Below, piece after piece: positions 51,147 through 60,487 of a stretch of DNA of 64,000 nucleotides (position 1 is its first letter; every line of letters begins with the position of its first letter). The DNA is from Scardovia wiggsiae (GTDB taxonomy: Bacteria > Actinomycetota > Actinomycetes > Actinomycetales > Bifidobacteriaceae). The notes beneath the pieces are model-generated. The model was not told where the DNA came from and searched no databases. It saw nothing but the letters and a program-made list of their open reading frames with translations. Both the position numbers and the translations under genes were made by a program. Location of the stretch: contig NZ_CP157350.1 of assembly GCF_051045985.1 (NCBI RefSeq), positions 1 through 64,000 on the forward strand, read 5' to 3'.

Positions 51147-52115
51147 ATGGAATGGGGCGATGGCATGCCGAAAAAACATCGGGACAGGTCCTGGCCGCCG
51201 GCGCCGGAACCTTTGGGAACCCCTGTAACTGATAACCATACACATCTGGCTGCAGTGGCGGAATTTGCCGAAGAGATGAGCCGCCAGGCTGCGGAGCGCG
51301 GCCAGGAACCGGTTCCGGTCTACACGCCTGACATTATGCTGGACCAGGCCGCTGCTGTGGGCGTGCACAGGGTGATAGACGTCGGATGCGAATTGCCGTA
51401 TCTGCGCACGGCAGTTGACCTGGCGCGCGCGCATCCCGGGACAGTGTTCAGCGCCGTTGCGATCCATCCGAATGAAACGGTTTTGCACGGGCATCGCGGA
51501 GCGGTTGGCCCCGACGGGCTGGAGCTGGATTACAAGCCATGGCATGATGTGCCCTTCGATGAGGCGCTTGGCGAAGTTGAACGCATTGCCCGTGAAAACC
51601 CGAAGATTGTAGTGGCTATTGGCGAGACGGGGCTCGACTACTTCAGGACGGGGGAGGCTGCCCGCCGTTTCCAGCGCGAAGCGTTCAGCGCCCATATGGC
51701 GCTTGCCAGGGAGCTCAGCCTCCCCATGCAGATACACGACCGCGATGCCCATGGCGATGTTATTGACCTGCTCCTGCGCAACGGCGCCCCCGAACGGACC
51801 GTATTCCATTCTTACTCAGCCGGGCCTGATGTCGCGCGCGCCGCCAACGAACATGGCTGGTATCTGAGTTTCTCAGGAACGGTGTCGTACAAAGGCAACG
51901 ACAGTATACGCGAGGCCCTGCGCATCATTGACAGGCATCATATCCTTGTAGAAACAGACGCCCCCTACCTGCCTCCTGTGCCGTACCGCGGCCGGACAAA
52001 TTCCCCGTATATGATCCCGTATACCCTGCGTTCCATGGCAGATACTCTGGGCATGGATGCCGCGGCCCTTGCCCGGATGGTTGAAGCCAATACCCGTGAA
52101 GTTTACGGTATATGA
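51147..52115 (+). CDS. tatD: TatD family metal-dependent hydrolase
   Basis: TIM-barrel nuclease/hydrolase. Metal ligands are visible in TDNHTHLAAVAEF (HxH), VAIGETGLDYF (Glu), MQIHDRDAHGDVIDLLL (His), ERTVFHSYSAGPDVAR (His) and VETDAPYLPPVPYRGRTNSP (Asp). TatD enzymes are linked to DNA repair and tRNA/RNA quality control; exact substrate is unknown. Length 322 with an N-terminal stretch of about 30 residues before the barrel. The start at 51147 has a weak site; the short lead (MEWGDGMPKK) leaves room for a later start at 51165. Downstream, 52116-52362 has no gene. Confidence 0.92.
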   Translation: MEWGDGMPKKHRDRSWPPAPEPLGTPVTDNHTHLAAVAEFAEEMSRQAAERGQEPVPVYTPDIMLDQAAAVGVHRVIDVGCELPYLRTAVDLARAHPGTVFSAVAIHPNETVLHGHRGAVGPDGLELDYKPWHDVPFDEALGEVERIARENPKIVVAIGETGLDYFRTGEAARRFQREAFSAHMALARELSLPMQIHDRDAHGDVIDLLLRNGAPERTVFHSYSAGPDVARAANEHGWYLSFSGTVSYKGNDSIREALRIIDRHHILVETDAPYLPPVPYRGRTNSPYMIPYTLRSMADTLGMDAAALARMVEANTREVYGI

Positions 52116-52362
52116 ACCGTCAAATCCTCCCCAGACTTCTTGGAAACAGTGGGTTTTTCGCATTCCGACCGGTAAAATGTGAGTATACCGTGATAAAGTA
52201 GCCATCTGCGGGTATCAGCTCACATGAGATGATATACCCCGAAGGTCCATGCGCAGCATGGCAGTATGCGTGACAATATAGGCATGGCATGGGTGATTCG
52301 CGGGAGGCATGCACACGGACGTGTGTACGCAGACCGCGCGGCGAAAGCCAGGAGGATTTCAC

Positions 52363-55158
52363 ATGGCGCAGCAGGATAGTAAGCGCGTTAGCCGTATGGC
52401 AGCTGAGAACGGGAATGGCGGAGGCAGCAGTACTGATGGCCATAAGCAGGCGTCCGGCCAAAGGCGGGATGCCGGAGAAGGCCGCAGGGCTGACCAGAAC
52501 AGCAGTACCGGCCATAATGCCAGCCCCCAGGGCAGCAGCGAGGGCCATAGCGGCGGCACCGGCCTGGACCGGGATGCCGGACAGGGTATCGGCCGGAAGG
52601 ATGGCAGTACTGGGCAGGAGGACCCTGCCGGCACCGGACCGGACCCCAGGTCGGGGATCCATAACGGGCAGGGCAACGACAAAGGCCTCCAGCACCTTGT
52701 GCATGACACGGATCTGGCAAAGGCAGTAAATGCTGCCCCGCGCAGCAGTACTCCCCAAAAGAAGATCTCCCCAGCTTCAAAAGAGGCGAAACCTGCAGAA
52801 GTTGCTGCTGTCCTGGACGAGACAGGGTCTATAATCCCTGAGGAAGAGATCATCAGCGGTTCCGAGGTCTCCGAGGAGGCGATCTCGCAGGAGGAGCGCG
52901 AAGAGACGGAGCGCGCCAAAGAAGAAGCCCGCAAGTCTGCCCGCATGAAAACCGTCAAAGCGCGCACGCCGCTGGGCCGCTGGTGGAACAGGGTGCAGGC
53001 GTCGCCCGACAAGATCTCTCTCGGTATGTGCATCGTTACCATGGGCGTTGTGTACGGCGATATCGGCACATCACCGCTGTACCTTTCCCAGTCATTCGTA
53101 GCAGGGCAGGGCGGCATCAGGTATGTTGACCGCACATCCGTCCTGGGTATGCTTTCCCTGCTTTTCTGGTCCATCACGCTTATCACTACAGTAAAATATG
53201 TGCTGATCGCCATGCGGATCGACAATAAAGGCGAAGGGGGCATTTTCGCCCTGTACTCCATGGTCAAGCGTTTTGCAAAATGGCTGTGGATCCCTGCAAT
53301 GGTAGGCGGTGCGGCTTTCCTTGCCGATTCCGTGCTTACCCCTGCGGTATCCATATCTTCCGCAGTCGAAGGCCTGAAAACGCTTCCTGCAATACAGGGG
53401 GTTTTCAGCCGGAACGGCAATCTTACAGTGATCATCACTGTGGTCATCATCGTGATACTTTTTGCAGTGCAATCCCGCGGCACAGAACGGATAGGCCGCG
53501 TCTTCGGCATCGTCGTGGCGGCCTGGTTCACCTTCATGGCAGTTGTAGGCGTTATTTCCATAGGCCACGACTGGTCGGTCTTCGAGGCGCTCAACCCGTG
53601 GTACGGGCTTGAATATCTGCTTAACCTCAACGGTGCCAACCGTGCAGGGATCGCCATCATGGGGACTGTCTTCCTGGCGACAACCGGTGCAGAAGCCCTT
53701 TACTCCGATATGGGGCATGTCGGCCGCGGCAATGTATACGCTACATGGCCGTTCATTTTCATCTGCCTTGTATTCAACTATTTCGGGCAGGGCGCATGGA
53801 TGATCCGCAACCAGAATAACAGGTCTTTGTGGAACGTGGAGAACCTGAACCCTTTCTTCCAGACGATCAGCCCCAATCTGCGGTATGTGGCCGTGATCCT
53901 TTCCGTGGCTGCCGGCGTCATTGCTTCACAGGCACTGATAACAGGCGCGTTCACTATGGTTTCCGAAGCTACCGGCCTGAACTGGATGCCGCATCTTCAG
54001 GTGCGCTATCCTGCACGTACACGGGGGCAGCTTTATATCCCCCTGGTCAACTTTGTCCTGTGCGCGGCCACTCTGATCGTACTCCTCCTGTTCAGGGATT
54101 CCGAACGTATCACCAATGCGTACGGCCTTGCGCTCACCATAACGATGATCGCTACGGTCGTCCTGCTTATGGCGCATATGTGGTTTGTCCAGCGCAGGCG
54201 CCTGTTTGCAGTCATTTTCGGTATAGTATTCCTGGCGATCCAGACGCTCTTCTTTATTTCGTCGCTGTCGAAGTTCTTTACCGGCGGCTGGTTTACCACT
54301 ATTATCACGCTGCTGATCTTCTTTATCATGTACACGTGGGATACAGGCACCAAAGTGGAGCGGTCCCAGCGGCGCCATATGGCCCCTGAAGATTTCCTCC
54401 CCGCGCTCAACATCCTCCACCAGGATAAATCTGTCCCGCTGTATGCAGACAACCTGGTTTATCTGACATCTGACAGTGAGCTGCGCAGGCTTGATACAGA
54501 TATTTTCTTCTCGATCTTCGCGGACCATCCTAAACGTGCGCACGCATGGTGGGCAGTCTCCGTGCTGGTAACTGATGATCCGTATACACGCGAGTATTCC
54601 GTAGAGAATTTCGGCACCGATTTCCTGTTCAGGGTTCGTGTGAGGATCGGTTTCAAGGTCAATCAGAATATATCTACATACTTGCATCAGATCATGCATG
54701 AGCTGATCGATTCGGGTACCCTGCCGCCTCAGGAAACGATCTATCCGAAGATAGACAATGACCCGCAGCTGGGGACGATCAATTATGTGCTTATCCATAA
54801 AGCGCTTATGCCTGAATCAAAGATCGATACCCGCGGCGCATTCTCGCTGCGTGTGAAGTATGCGATCCGCCGTGTAGCAGGGTCGCCTGTGAAATGGTTC
54901 GGGCTGTCTGCCTTCAACCCGAAGGTGGAAGTGCAGCCGCTGTTCGTCAGGGTGCAGCCGATCCCTCCGCTGAAATATGTACCTTTGCGTAAAACGAAAC
55001 GGCCTATCACCCTTGAGGCTACCCTTACCCGCAAGGCTGAGCAGCATAAGGCGGATACGGGTGAAATCGACCCTGTTGATATCCATACACTGAAGACAGT
55101 CTCTTCAGACCTGCGCGAAGAGGCAGATGACGCTGTTGCCAGGAAGAAATTTCTCTGA
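52363..55158 (+). CDS. kup: Kup-family potassium transporter with long N-terminal extension
   Basis: KUP/HAK/KT potassium uptake protein. The core starts near residue 222 with LGMCIVTMGVVYGDIGTSPL, the KUP signature, and then has about twelve membrane helices: FWSITLITTVKYVLIAMRID, GGAAFLADSVLTPAVSISSA, GTVFLATTGAEALYSDMGHV. The cytoplasmic C-terminal domain follows (SVPLYADNLVYLTSDSELRR, LFVRVQPIPPL). The ATG at 52363 follows AGGAGG at a normal distance. The first ~210 residues are not part of the family: a Gly/Asp/Ser/Gln-rich stretch to about 120, then a charged Glu/Arg-rich one. Length 931 compared with about 620 for E. coli Kup. Confidence 0.93.
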   Translation: MAQQDSKRVSRMAAENGNGGGSSTDGHKQASGQRRDAGEGRRADQNSSTGHNASPQGSSEGHSGGTGLDRDAGQGIGRKDGSTGQEDPAGTGPDPRSGIHNGQGNDKGLQHLVHDTDLAKAVNAAPRSSTPQKKISPASKEAKPAEVAAVLDETGSIIPEEEIISGSEVSEEAISQEEREETERAKEEARKSARMKTVKARTPLGRWWNRVQASPDKISLGMCIVTMGVVYGDIGTSPLYLSQSFVAGQGGIRYVDRTSVLGMLSLLFWSITLITTVKYVLIAMRIDNKGEGGIFALYSMVKRFAKWLWIPAMVGGAAFLADSVLTPAVSISSAVEGLKTLPAIQGVFSRNGNLTVIITVVIIVILFAVQSRGTERIGRVFGIVVAAWFTFMAVVGVISIGHDWSVFEALNPWYGLEYLLNLNGANRAGIAIMGTVFLATTGAEALYSDMGHVGRGNVYATWPFIFICLVFNYFGQGAWMIRNQNNRSLWNVENLNPFFQTISPNLRYVAVILSVAAGVIASQALITGAFTMVSEATGLNWMPHLQVRYPARTRGQLYIPLVNFVLCAATLIVLLLFRDSERITNAYGLALTITMIATVVLLMAHMWFVQRRRLFAVIFGIVFLAIQTLFFISSLSKFFTGGWFTTIITLLIFFIMYTWDTGTKVERSQRRHMAPEDFLPALNILHQDKSVPLYADNLVYLTSDSELRRLDTDIFFSIFADHPKRAHAWWAVSVLVTDDPYTREYSVENFGTDFLFRVRVRIGFKVNQNISTYLHQIMHELIDSGTLPPQETIYPKIDNDPQLGTINYVLIHKALMPESKIDTRGAFSLRVKYAIRRVAGSPVKWFGLSAFNPKVEVQPLFVRVQPIPPLKYVPLRKTKRPITLEATLTRKAEQHKADTGEIDPVDIHTLKTVSSDLREEADDAVARKKFL

Positions 55159-55252
55159 GCCGAAATCACCGGGAACCGGCCCCTGCCTCCGCAGCCTGCA
55201 TTAGAATTGTAGATATACTGCAATCCAGGCAGGCAACATACAGGAGGTTTCA

Positions 55253-56761
55253 ATGACGGATACAACAGAAGCAGGTAACGGTACGGCCGGATTGGCTTCC
55301 ACGGCTCCCCAGGGGGCTCAGGCAAACATCGGTGTTATAGGTTTGGGTGTTATGGGCGCAAGCCTCGCCCGGAACCTGGCCCATCATGGCAATACGGTCG
55401 CGGTGTATAACAGGCATGCCGGCAGGACCGAAGAGTTCATGAAGAACTATGGCAGTGAAGGTGCATTCATCCCTTCGGACAGTCTGCAGGGCCTGGCAGA
55501 TTCACTTGAAAAACCGCGCAAAGTGATCCTGATGATCACGGCAGGCCGTGCCACGGATGCTGTTATTGAAGAGCTTCTGGGCGTTTTTGAACCTGAAGAT
55601 ATCATTATTGACGGCGGCAATTCGTATTTTGAAGATACTATCCGCCGTGAAAAAGATGTCCGTGCCCGCGGCCTGCATTTCGTCGGCTGCGGTATTTCCG
55701 GCGGTGAAGAGGGCGCTTTGAACGGGCCTTCGATGATGCCGGGGGGCACGGACTGGTCGTGGAATTACCTGAAGCCGATATTCGAGTCTATCGCTGCCCA
55801 GGCTGAAGGCGAACCATGCGTGACCCATATTGGTGAAGATGGGGCCGGCCATTTTGTCAAGATGGTGCATAACGGCATTGAATATGCGGATATGCAGCTG
55901 ATCGGCGAAAGCTATGACCTGCTCCGCCGCGGCCTTGGCCTCTCCCCTCAGGAGATCGGTGATATTTTTGACGAGTGGGATAAAGGTGAGCTTGATTCCT
56001 ATCTTGTGGAGATCACATCGGAAGTCCTGCATCACACGGATGCGGATACGGGCAGGCCTTTTGTTGACATTGTGCTTGATGAAGCAGGTATGAAGGGGAC
56101 GGGGACCTGGACAGTCCAGACAGCGCTGAGCCTCGCCATACCGGTTACGGGCATTGCTGAGGCCGTATTCGCCCGGGGGCTTTCCGGGCAGAAGGAACAG
56201 CGCGAGGAAAGCCGAAGGACGCCGCTTGCAGGGCCTGACGGGCATATCGCGCTTGGGGACGAAGGGAAGGATGCGTTTATCGAAGCCGTCCGTAAAGCGC
56301 TGTATGCCTCTAAGATCGTGGCGTATGCCCAGGGATTCGACGAGATCAGCGCCGGCGCCAGGCAGTATGGATGGGATATTGACCTTGGGGCTGTAGCCCG
56401 CATCTGGCGCGGGGGCTGCATTATCCGCGCAAAGTTCCTCAACCGCATTTCAGACGCTTACGGTTCAGGCCGCGCATTCACCTCCCTCCTTTTTGACGAG
56501 TATTTCAAGGATGCAGTGGAAAACGCCCAGGATGCCTGGCGCCAGGTAGTGGCTGCGGCCGCGCAGGCGGGTATCCCTGTCCCTGCTTTCTCAAGCTCAC
56601 TCGCATACTATGACGGGCTGCGCTCCGGCCGCCTGCCCGCGGCGCTTATCCAGGGGCAGCGTGACTTTTTCGGCGCGCACACATACAAGCGGGTAGACAG
56701 GCCCGGCACTTTCCATACATTGTGGGCTCAGGAGGGACGTCGAGAGATACAGGAAAACTAG
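55253..56761 (+). CDS. gnd: 6-phosphogluconate dehydrogenase (decarboxylating)
   Basis: Oxidises 6-phosphogluconate to ribulose 5-phosphate, producing NADPH and CO2. The Rossmann start is IGVIGLGVMGASLARNLAHH. IDGGNSYFEDTIRREKDV and FVGCGISGGEEGALNGPSMM are the substrate-binding stretches. GAGHFVKMVHNGIEYADMQL carries the catalytic Lys and His/Asn; KGTGTWTVQTAL and IWRGGCIIRAKFL mark the helical domain. Length 502 is typical of the long form. AGGAGG precedes ATG at 55253. It is the first pentose-phosphate gene of the cluster; pgl, opcA and zwf lie 1.7 kb beyond on the other strand. Confidence 0.97.
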   Translation: MTDTTEAGNGTAGLASTAPQGAQANIGVIGLGVMGASLARNLAHHGNTVAVYNRHAGRTEEFMKNYGSEGAFIPSDSLQGLADSLEKPRKVILMITAGRATDAVIEELLGVFEPEDIIIDGGNSYFEDTIRREKDVRARGLHFVGCGISGGEEGALNGPSMMPGGTDWSWNYLKPIFESIAAQAEGEPCVTHIGEDGAGHFVKMVHNGIEYADMQLIGESYDLLRRGLGLSPQEIGDIFDEWDKGELDSYLVEITSEVLHHTDADTGRPFVDIVLDEAGMKGTGTWTVQTALSLAIPVTGIAEAVFARGLSGQKEQREESRRTPLAGPDGHIALGDEGKDAFIEAVRKALYASKIVAYAQGFDEISAGARQYGWDIDLGAVARIWRGGCIIRAKFLNRISDAYGSGRAFTSLLFDEYFKDAVENAQDAWRQVVAAAAQAGIPVPAFSSSLAYYDGLRSGRLPAALIQGQRDFFGAHTYKRVDRPGTFHTLWAQEGRREIQEN

Positions 56762-56766
56762 TATCT

Positions 56767-57468
56767 GTGAAACTTATTAAAGGTACCCGCCCTGCATTGT
56801 GGGTAAATACTGCTGTTGCGTGGGGCGGTGTGATCCTCACCAATACGATTACGCTTCTCGGCAAAGCTGACAATAAGAAAACGGGCGAAGGCCTTTTCGG
56901 AGGATTGCCGGAAGGCACACCCGGCATGGCTTTACGCGGTATGCAGCAGCTCACCTATTTCACCATGTGGTCGAATATTATGGTTGCTGCCGTAACGCTC
57001 ATGCTTGCATTGAACCCGCAGAAACGTACCCCATGGCGCAAGGCGCTCCATATGTGCGCGCTCATGATGATATTGGTAACCGCTGTTGTGTATGCGGTTG
57101 CTATCGCGCCTACGAACCCTCTCCGCGGCTGGTCCCTGGTCACGAACCCGTGGCAGCATATTGTCACTCCGGCGCTGACCTGGGCTGTCTGGCTCATCTG
57201 GGGGCCGCGCGATATGTCAGGCCCGGGTATCATCCCGAGATGTGTAGTTATCCCGCTCATCTGGGTCGGCTGGATGTTCCTGCACGGCCTGGTTTTCCAT
57301 GCTTATCCGTATGCTTTCGTCAATGTGGTCAGGATCGGCTACCTTGTTGCAGCCCGGAACATCCTCATTATTATTGTGATCGCGATTGCCGTATGCTGGG
57401 TGATCAAAGGGATAGACCGCCTGCTGACAGCGGTAACGGGCCGGGGCAGGAAACGGGCAGCCGCATAG
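56767..57468 (+). CDS. Pr6Pr-like integral membrane protein
   Basis: Six or seven hydrophobic helices in 233 residues. Conserved-looking positions are TYFTMWSNIMVAAVTLM, HMCALMMILVTAVVYAVAIA, NPWQHIVTPALTWAVWLIWG and FHAYPYAFVNVVRIGYLVAA. The pattern (S-N in helix 2, H in helix 4, W-H-Y near the end) is that of the Pr6Pr/FAR-17a group. Function in bacteria is unknown. I use GTG at 56767, directly after the gnd stop, with AGGAAAA upstream; an in-frame ATG at 56722 lies inside gnd. Probably co-transcribed with gnd. Confidence 0.78.
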   Translation: MKLIKGTRPALWVNTAVAWGGVILTNTITLLGKADNKKTGEGLFGGLPEGTPGMALRGMQQLTYFTMWSNIMVAAVTLMLALNPQKRTPWRKALHMCALMMILVTAVVYAVAIAPTNPLRGWSLVTNPWQHIVTPALTWAVWLIWGPRDMSGPGIIPRCVVIPLIWVGWMFLHGLVFHAYPYAFVNVVRIGYLVAARNILIIIVIAIAVCWVIKGIDRLLTAVTGRGRKRAAA

Positions 57469-57613
57469 CAGCATAAGGCAGACAAAAGGTTTGCCGCAAA
57501 ATGGAACAGGCCTTGTCTGATATAACCTAATACAATACCCAGTACGATAAAGGCCAGGCAGGCGTAATATGCAGGCGCCAGGCAGCAAAGATAAGTAAGG
57601 ATACTCTGAAAAT

Positions 57614-58504
57614 ATGGATACCATGGCAGGGCAGGATATGGATCAGTTGCCGCTTATTGCTGTAACAGGGGTAACAGGGAATATCGGCGGTGCCGCAGCT
57701 GCAGCACTTTCTGCCGAAGGGTACCCGCTCAGGCTTCTGGCGCGTGATAGCTCCCTGGGCCGGGTTCCGCGGCTTAAAGGTGCGCAGGCAGCCCCGTTCA
57801 TATTCGGGTATGATCCTCAGACAGTAGAAGCCCTGCGGGGTGTGGGGACTGTGTTTATGGTCTCCGCGCATGAAGGCCCCAGCAGGGTGCAGGAACATAA
57901 GGGATTCGTTGACGCTGCACAGGAGGCGGGTGTCAGGCATCTTGTCTACCTGTCTTTCGACGGTGCTTCCGAAGACGCTGACTTCACCTTAGGCCGCGAC
58001 CACTATGCAACTGAAGAATATATCAAAAAATCAGGATTGCCGTATACATTCCTGCGCGATAATTTCTATATCGAGGCTTTTATAGAGTGGGGGAAGTCCG
58101 GCATTATTGCAGGCCCTGCCGGTAATGGGCGTGTGTCCGCGGTATCTCAGAGGGATGTAGCTGCAGCAGTCACAGCGGTACTGAGGAATCCCGTCCTGCA
58201 CAGCAATACGACCTATACCCTTACCGGCCCCCAGCCTCTGACGCTTGGTGAGATCGCCGGGATACTGTCCAGAGAGACCGGCACAGCAGTCACTTATAAA
58301 AATGAGACCCTTGAAGAAGCGTACGCCAGCCGCAGGGCACAGTACGATGTGCCGGACTGGGAGCTTGACGCCTGGGTGTCAACTTATACTGCGATCGGCA
58401 GCGGGCGGCTTGCAGGGGTGACCCATGACGTGGAACTGATCACAGGCGCGCTTCCGCTGTCTTTTGAAGATGTACTGCGGATCTCCGGTCAAGGAACCAG
58501 ATAG
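57614..58504 (+). CDS. NmrA-like NAD(P)-binding protein (atypical SDR)
   Basis: 296 residues. The N-terminal nucleotide-binding loop is IAVTGVTGNIGGAAAAALSA, with the second motif RLLARDSSLGRVPR. AGVRHLVYLSFDGASEDADF and the YTFLRDNFYIEAF stretch are typical of NmrA-like proteins, which often act as redox sensors rather than classical dehydrogenases. The active-site Tyr-X3-Lys of classical SDRs is not evident. Its 3' end overlaps the convergent pgl gene by 65 bases (58440-58504). The ATG at 57614 lacks a strong ribosome site. Substrate unknown. Confidence 0.85.
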   Translation: MDTMAGQDMDQLPLIAVTGVTGNIGGAAAAALSAEGYPLRLLARDSSLGRVPRLKGAQAAPFIFGYDPQTVEALRGVGTVFMVSAHEGPSRVQEHKGFVDAAQEAGVRHLVYLSFDGASEDADFTLGRDHYATEEYIKKSGLPYTFLRDNFYIEAFIEWGKSGIIAGPAGNGRVSAVSQRDVAAAVTAVLRNPVLHSNTTYTLTGPQPLTLGEIAGILSRETGTAVTYKNETLEEAYASRRAQYDVPDWELDAWVSTYTAIGSGRLAGVTHDVELITGALPLSFEDVLRISGQGTR

Positions 58505-59318
58505 TCCTTTCCGCACCCTGTGCGAATGAGCTCGGCACGTCGCCGTTATTTGCCTCACGGAGAGCCCTTCCGACGGCTTCCGCTTTGTGCTGGCCGGTAG
58601 CGACCACCCATACGCAGGAAGCTGTCTGGATGAACTGCGCGGTCAGGGTCAGCCGGAGCGGCGGCATTTTAGGGGAATCAGTAACAGGGAGTACAAGCGT
58701 GCCGCTGTCCGTATTGTATATCTGAGGGCGATCAGGGAAAAGCGAAGCAAAATGGCCATCCGGGCCTACCCCGAACAGTGCGATATCCAAATGCCCCTTA
58801 TCCCCAAGCTGTGAGCCGAGCTCATCCTGGTAATGTGAAGCAGCTGCCCTCATGGCTTTCAGATTGGCATCAGGATCATTACGGCACTGTTCGATCAGCC
58901 CTTTTGGCCGCGTATCGGCAGGCATCTCGTGGATATTCCCTTCCGGCAGGCCGTGGTGTGTCGTGAGGCTGTCCAGCCAGGCTGTGCGCGCCTGCAGCGC
59001 ATTGCGGTCGGGGTCATCTGCGGGGATGAAACGTTCATCGCCCCACCAGAAATGGACTTTAGAAAAATCGATCGCCTTAATAATGTGGGACAGCGGATCC
59101 GCATCGGATTTCCAGACCCCGGACATGACGCTGTGCGCTGCAGACAGGACGGCGATACCGTCACCCCCGCCGGTCAGGGCAATATCAACACGGCCCTGTG
59201 ACATGCACAGCTGTGCAGTGCGTTCGAAAAGCGCAGCAGTTACAGCAGCAACGGTTTCCTCCCGGCTGGAATACGCATAAGCAGCTTTAGACCCAAATTC
59301 CCATGTACTGACACTCAT
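58440..59318 (-). CDS. pgl: 6-phosphogluconolactonase
   Basis: Hydrolyses 6-phosphogluconolactone, the middle step of the oxidative pentose phosphate pathway. Diagnostic stretches are ALTGGGDGIAVLSAAHS, VHFWWGDERFIPADDPDRNA and DIALFGVGPDGHFASLFPD, with CVWVVATGQHKAEAVGRAL near the end. Length 292, slightly longer than the family average, with a C-terminal extension (about 15 residues) that creates the overlap with the convergent NmrA-like gene. It follows opcA (59 bases) on the same strand, so zwf-opcA-pgl is probably one unit. Start ATG at 59318 has a weak ribosome site. Confidence 0.95.
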   Translation of the reverse strand: MSVSTWEFGSKAAYAYSSREETVAAVTAALFERTAQLCMSQGRVDIALTGGGDGIAVLSAAHSVMSGVWKSDADPLSHIIKAIDFSKVHFWWGDERFIPADDPDRNALQARTAWLDSLTTHHGLPEGNIHEMPADTRPKGLIEQCRNDPDANLKAMRAAASHYQDELGSQLGDKGHLDIALFGVGPDGHFASLFPDRPQIYNTDSGTLVLPVTDSPKMPPLRLTLTAQFIQTASCVWVVATGQHKAEAVGRALREANNGDVPSSFAQGAERTIWFLDRRSAVHLQKTAEARL

Positions 59319-59377
59319 ATACCCAGTTTAGACGACGCTTTGCATAATGTATAATCTGCGTTCTGGGGACGTGTTGC

Positions 59378-60307
59378 CTACTCGTGCGGTACGAGATCCC
59401 AGCCATCTCTGATGACGGCCGCGTAAATGGCATCAGGGTCAAGCCTGCGCATCTCCTCATTGATGCTGTCAGTAAGTGTGCGGTGGGGGACCGATATTTT
59501 CTGCGGATTCCTGCCTGGCTCCTGTACCTGGAGCTCGTCAATGCCCGTCCGCTGGATGCTGGCAACCCCGTTCTCACGTGTGATCTCAACGCTGGTCACA
59601 CTGACAGCATCATCCTGGCGGTCAACGGTAACGGGGACTTTCAGCGACCATGCAAGCCATGCGGCAAGGAGCTCTAGCGGCAGGTAATGCCTGGCGCCGC
59701 GGACGGTTACAGACTGTATAGCTGTATGCGGCGGCTGGTCGATCAGCGCTGCAAGCTGCCCGCGCCAGATAGTCAGGCGTGTCCATGACAGGTCAGTGTC
59801 ATTCTTCGTCCAGTGCGCGCGCAGGTTTTCAAAAGTCCTTTCAGGATCTTCTGTCTGCTGGGCATCGGTAATGCGCTTGCGTGCCATCCTGCCGATCTGG
59901 TCTTCGGACGGGTTCCCGGGCACTTCTTCCGGCCACCATGCGAGTACCGGGGCATCAGGCACAAGCAGAGGGATAACAAGGGTATCGAGATGCCGCAGGA
60001 GACCGCCGGTCGGGAACAGGACAATTATCTCGCCCGCGCCCGCATCGGCACCGAAGCGGATCTCAGCATTGAGCGGGGTGTCGGGGTCGCTGCCCTTCCC
60101 GCTGCATGTTGCTATGGCGATAATGCGGCATGGATGTTCGCGGCTCGCTACGTTTGCTGCAGCAAGTGCGTCTTCCAGATCATCTTCTGAAGTATGGATA
60201 AGCATAGTGAAGACGCGGCCTTCCGTCGATTCTCCGCGTTCTTCGTGAAGGTCTTTGATCTTTGCAGTGATCTGTGCTGTAGTGCAGTTATTAAGTCTGG
60301 CTTTCAT
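59378..60307 (-). CDS. opcA: Glucose-6-phosphate dehydrogenase assembly protein OpcA
   Basis: 309-residue partner of G6PD, needed for its activity or assembly in cyanobacteria and Actinobacteria. The start MKARLNNCTTAQITAKIKDL and the middle blocks VFTMLIHTSEDDLEDALAAA, REHPCRIIAIATCSGKG and LVIPLLVPDAPVLAWWPEEV are the OpcA pattern. WTRLTIWRGQLAALIDQPPH follows. The upstream gap to zwf (60308-60487) contains a duplicated Shine-Dalgarno: ATACAGGAGCA occurs twice, 18 bases apart, just before the ATG at 60307. It lies between zwf and pgl on the same strand. Confidence 0.94.
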   Translation of the reverse strand: MKARLNNCTTAQITAKIKDLHEERGESTEGRVFTMLIHTSEDDLEDALAAANVASREHPCRIIAIATCSGKGSDPDTPLNAEIRFGADAGAGEIIVLFPTGGLLRHLDTLVIPLLVPDAPVLAWWPEEVPGNPSEDQIGRMARKRITDAQQTEDPERTFENLRAHWTKNDTDLSWTRLTIWRGQLAALIDQPPHTAIQSVTVRGARHYLPLELLAAWLAWSLKVPVTVDRQDDAVSVTSVEITRENGVASIQRTGIDELQVQEPGRNPQKISVPHRTLTDSINEEMRRLDPDAIYAAVIRDGWDLVPHE

Positions 60308-60487
60308 TTATGCTCCTGTATGTTTATTGCTCCTGTATATGTCCCTGCGGTTCTCCAGTCCCTACACCCTGCAGCCCCGGATCCTATCCTCAAGACCCTG
60401 TATCAGCTGCGGCCCCTGCGCTCCGCATTCTGCGGCACCTGTGGGACAGGGGTTTGCGGTGAGGGATGGGTGAGATCCCTTCCGGGT

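Noticed and set aside
52116..52362. Possible c-di-AMP (ydaO-type) riboswitch before kup
   Set aside because: Potassium genes often have one, but I could not find the conserved core or pairing; treated as a plain gap.
52359..53660. Long open frame on the minus strand opposite the start of kup (433 codons)
   Set aside because: It mirrors the low-complexity extension and first helices of kup; no family features and no sensible start.
59570..59590. CACGTG-containing site inside opcA as a further parS
   Set aside because: Only the central hexamer fits; the flanking positions do not match the consensus.
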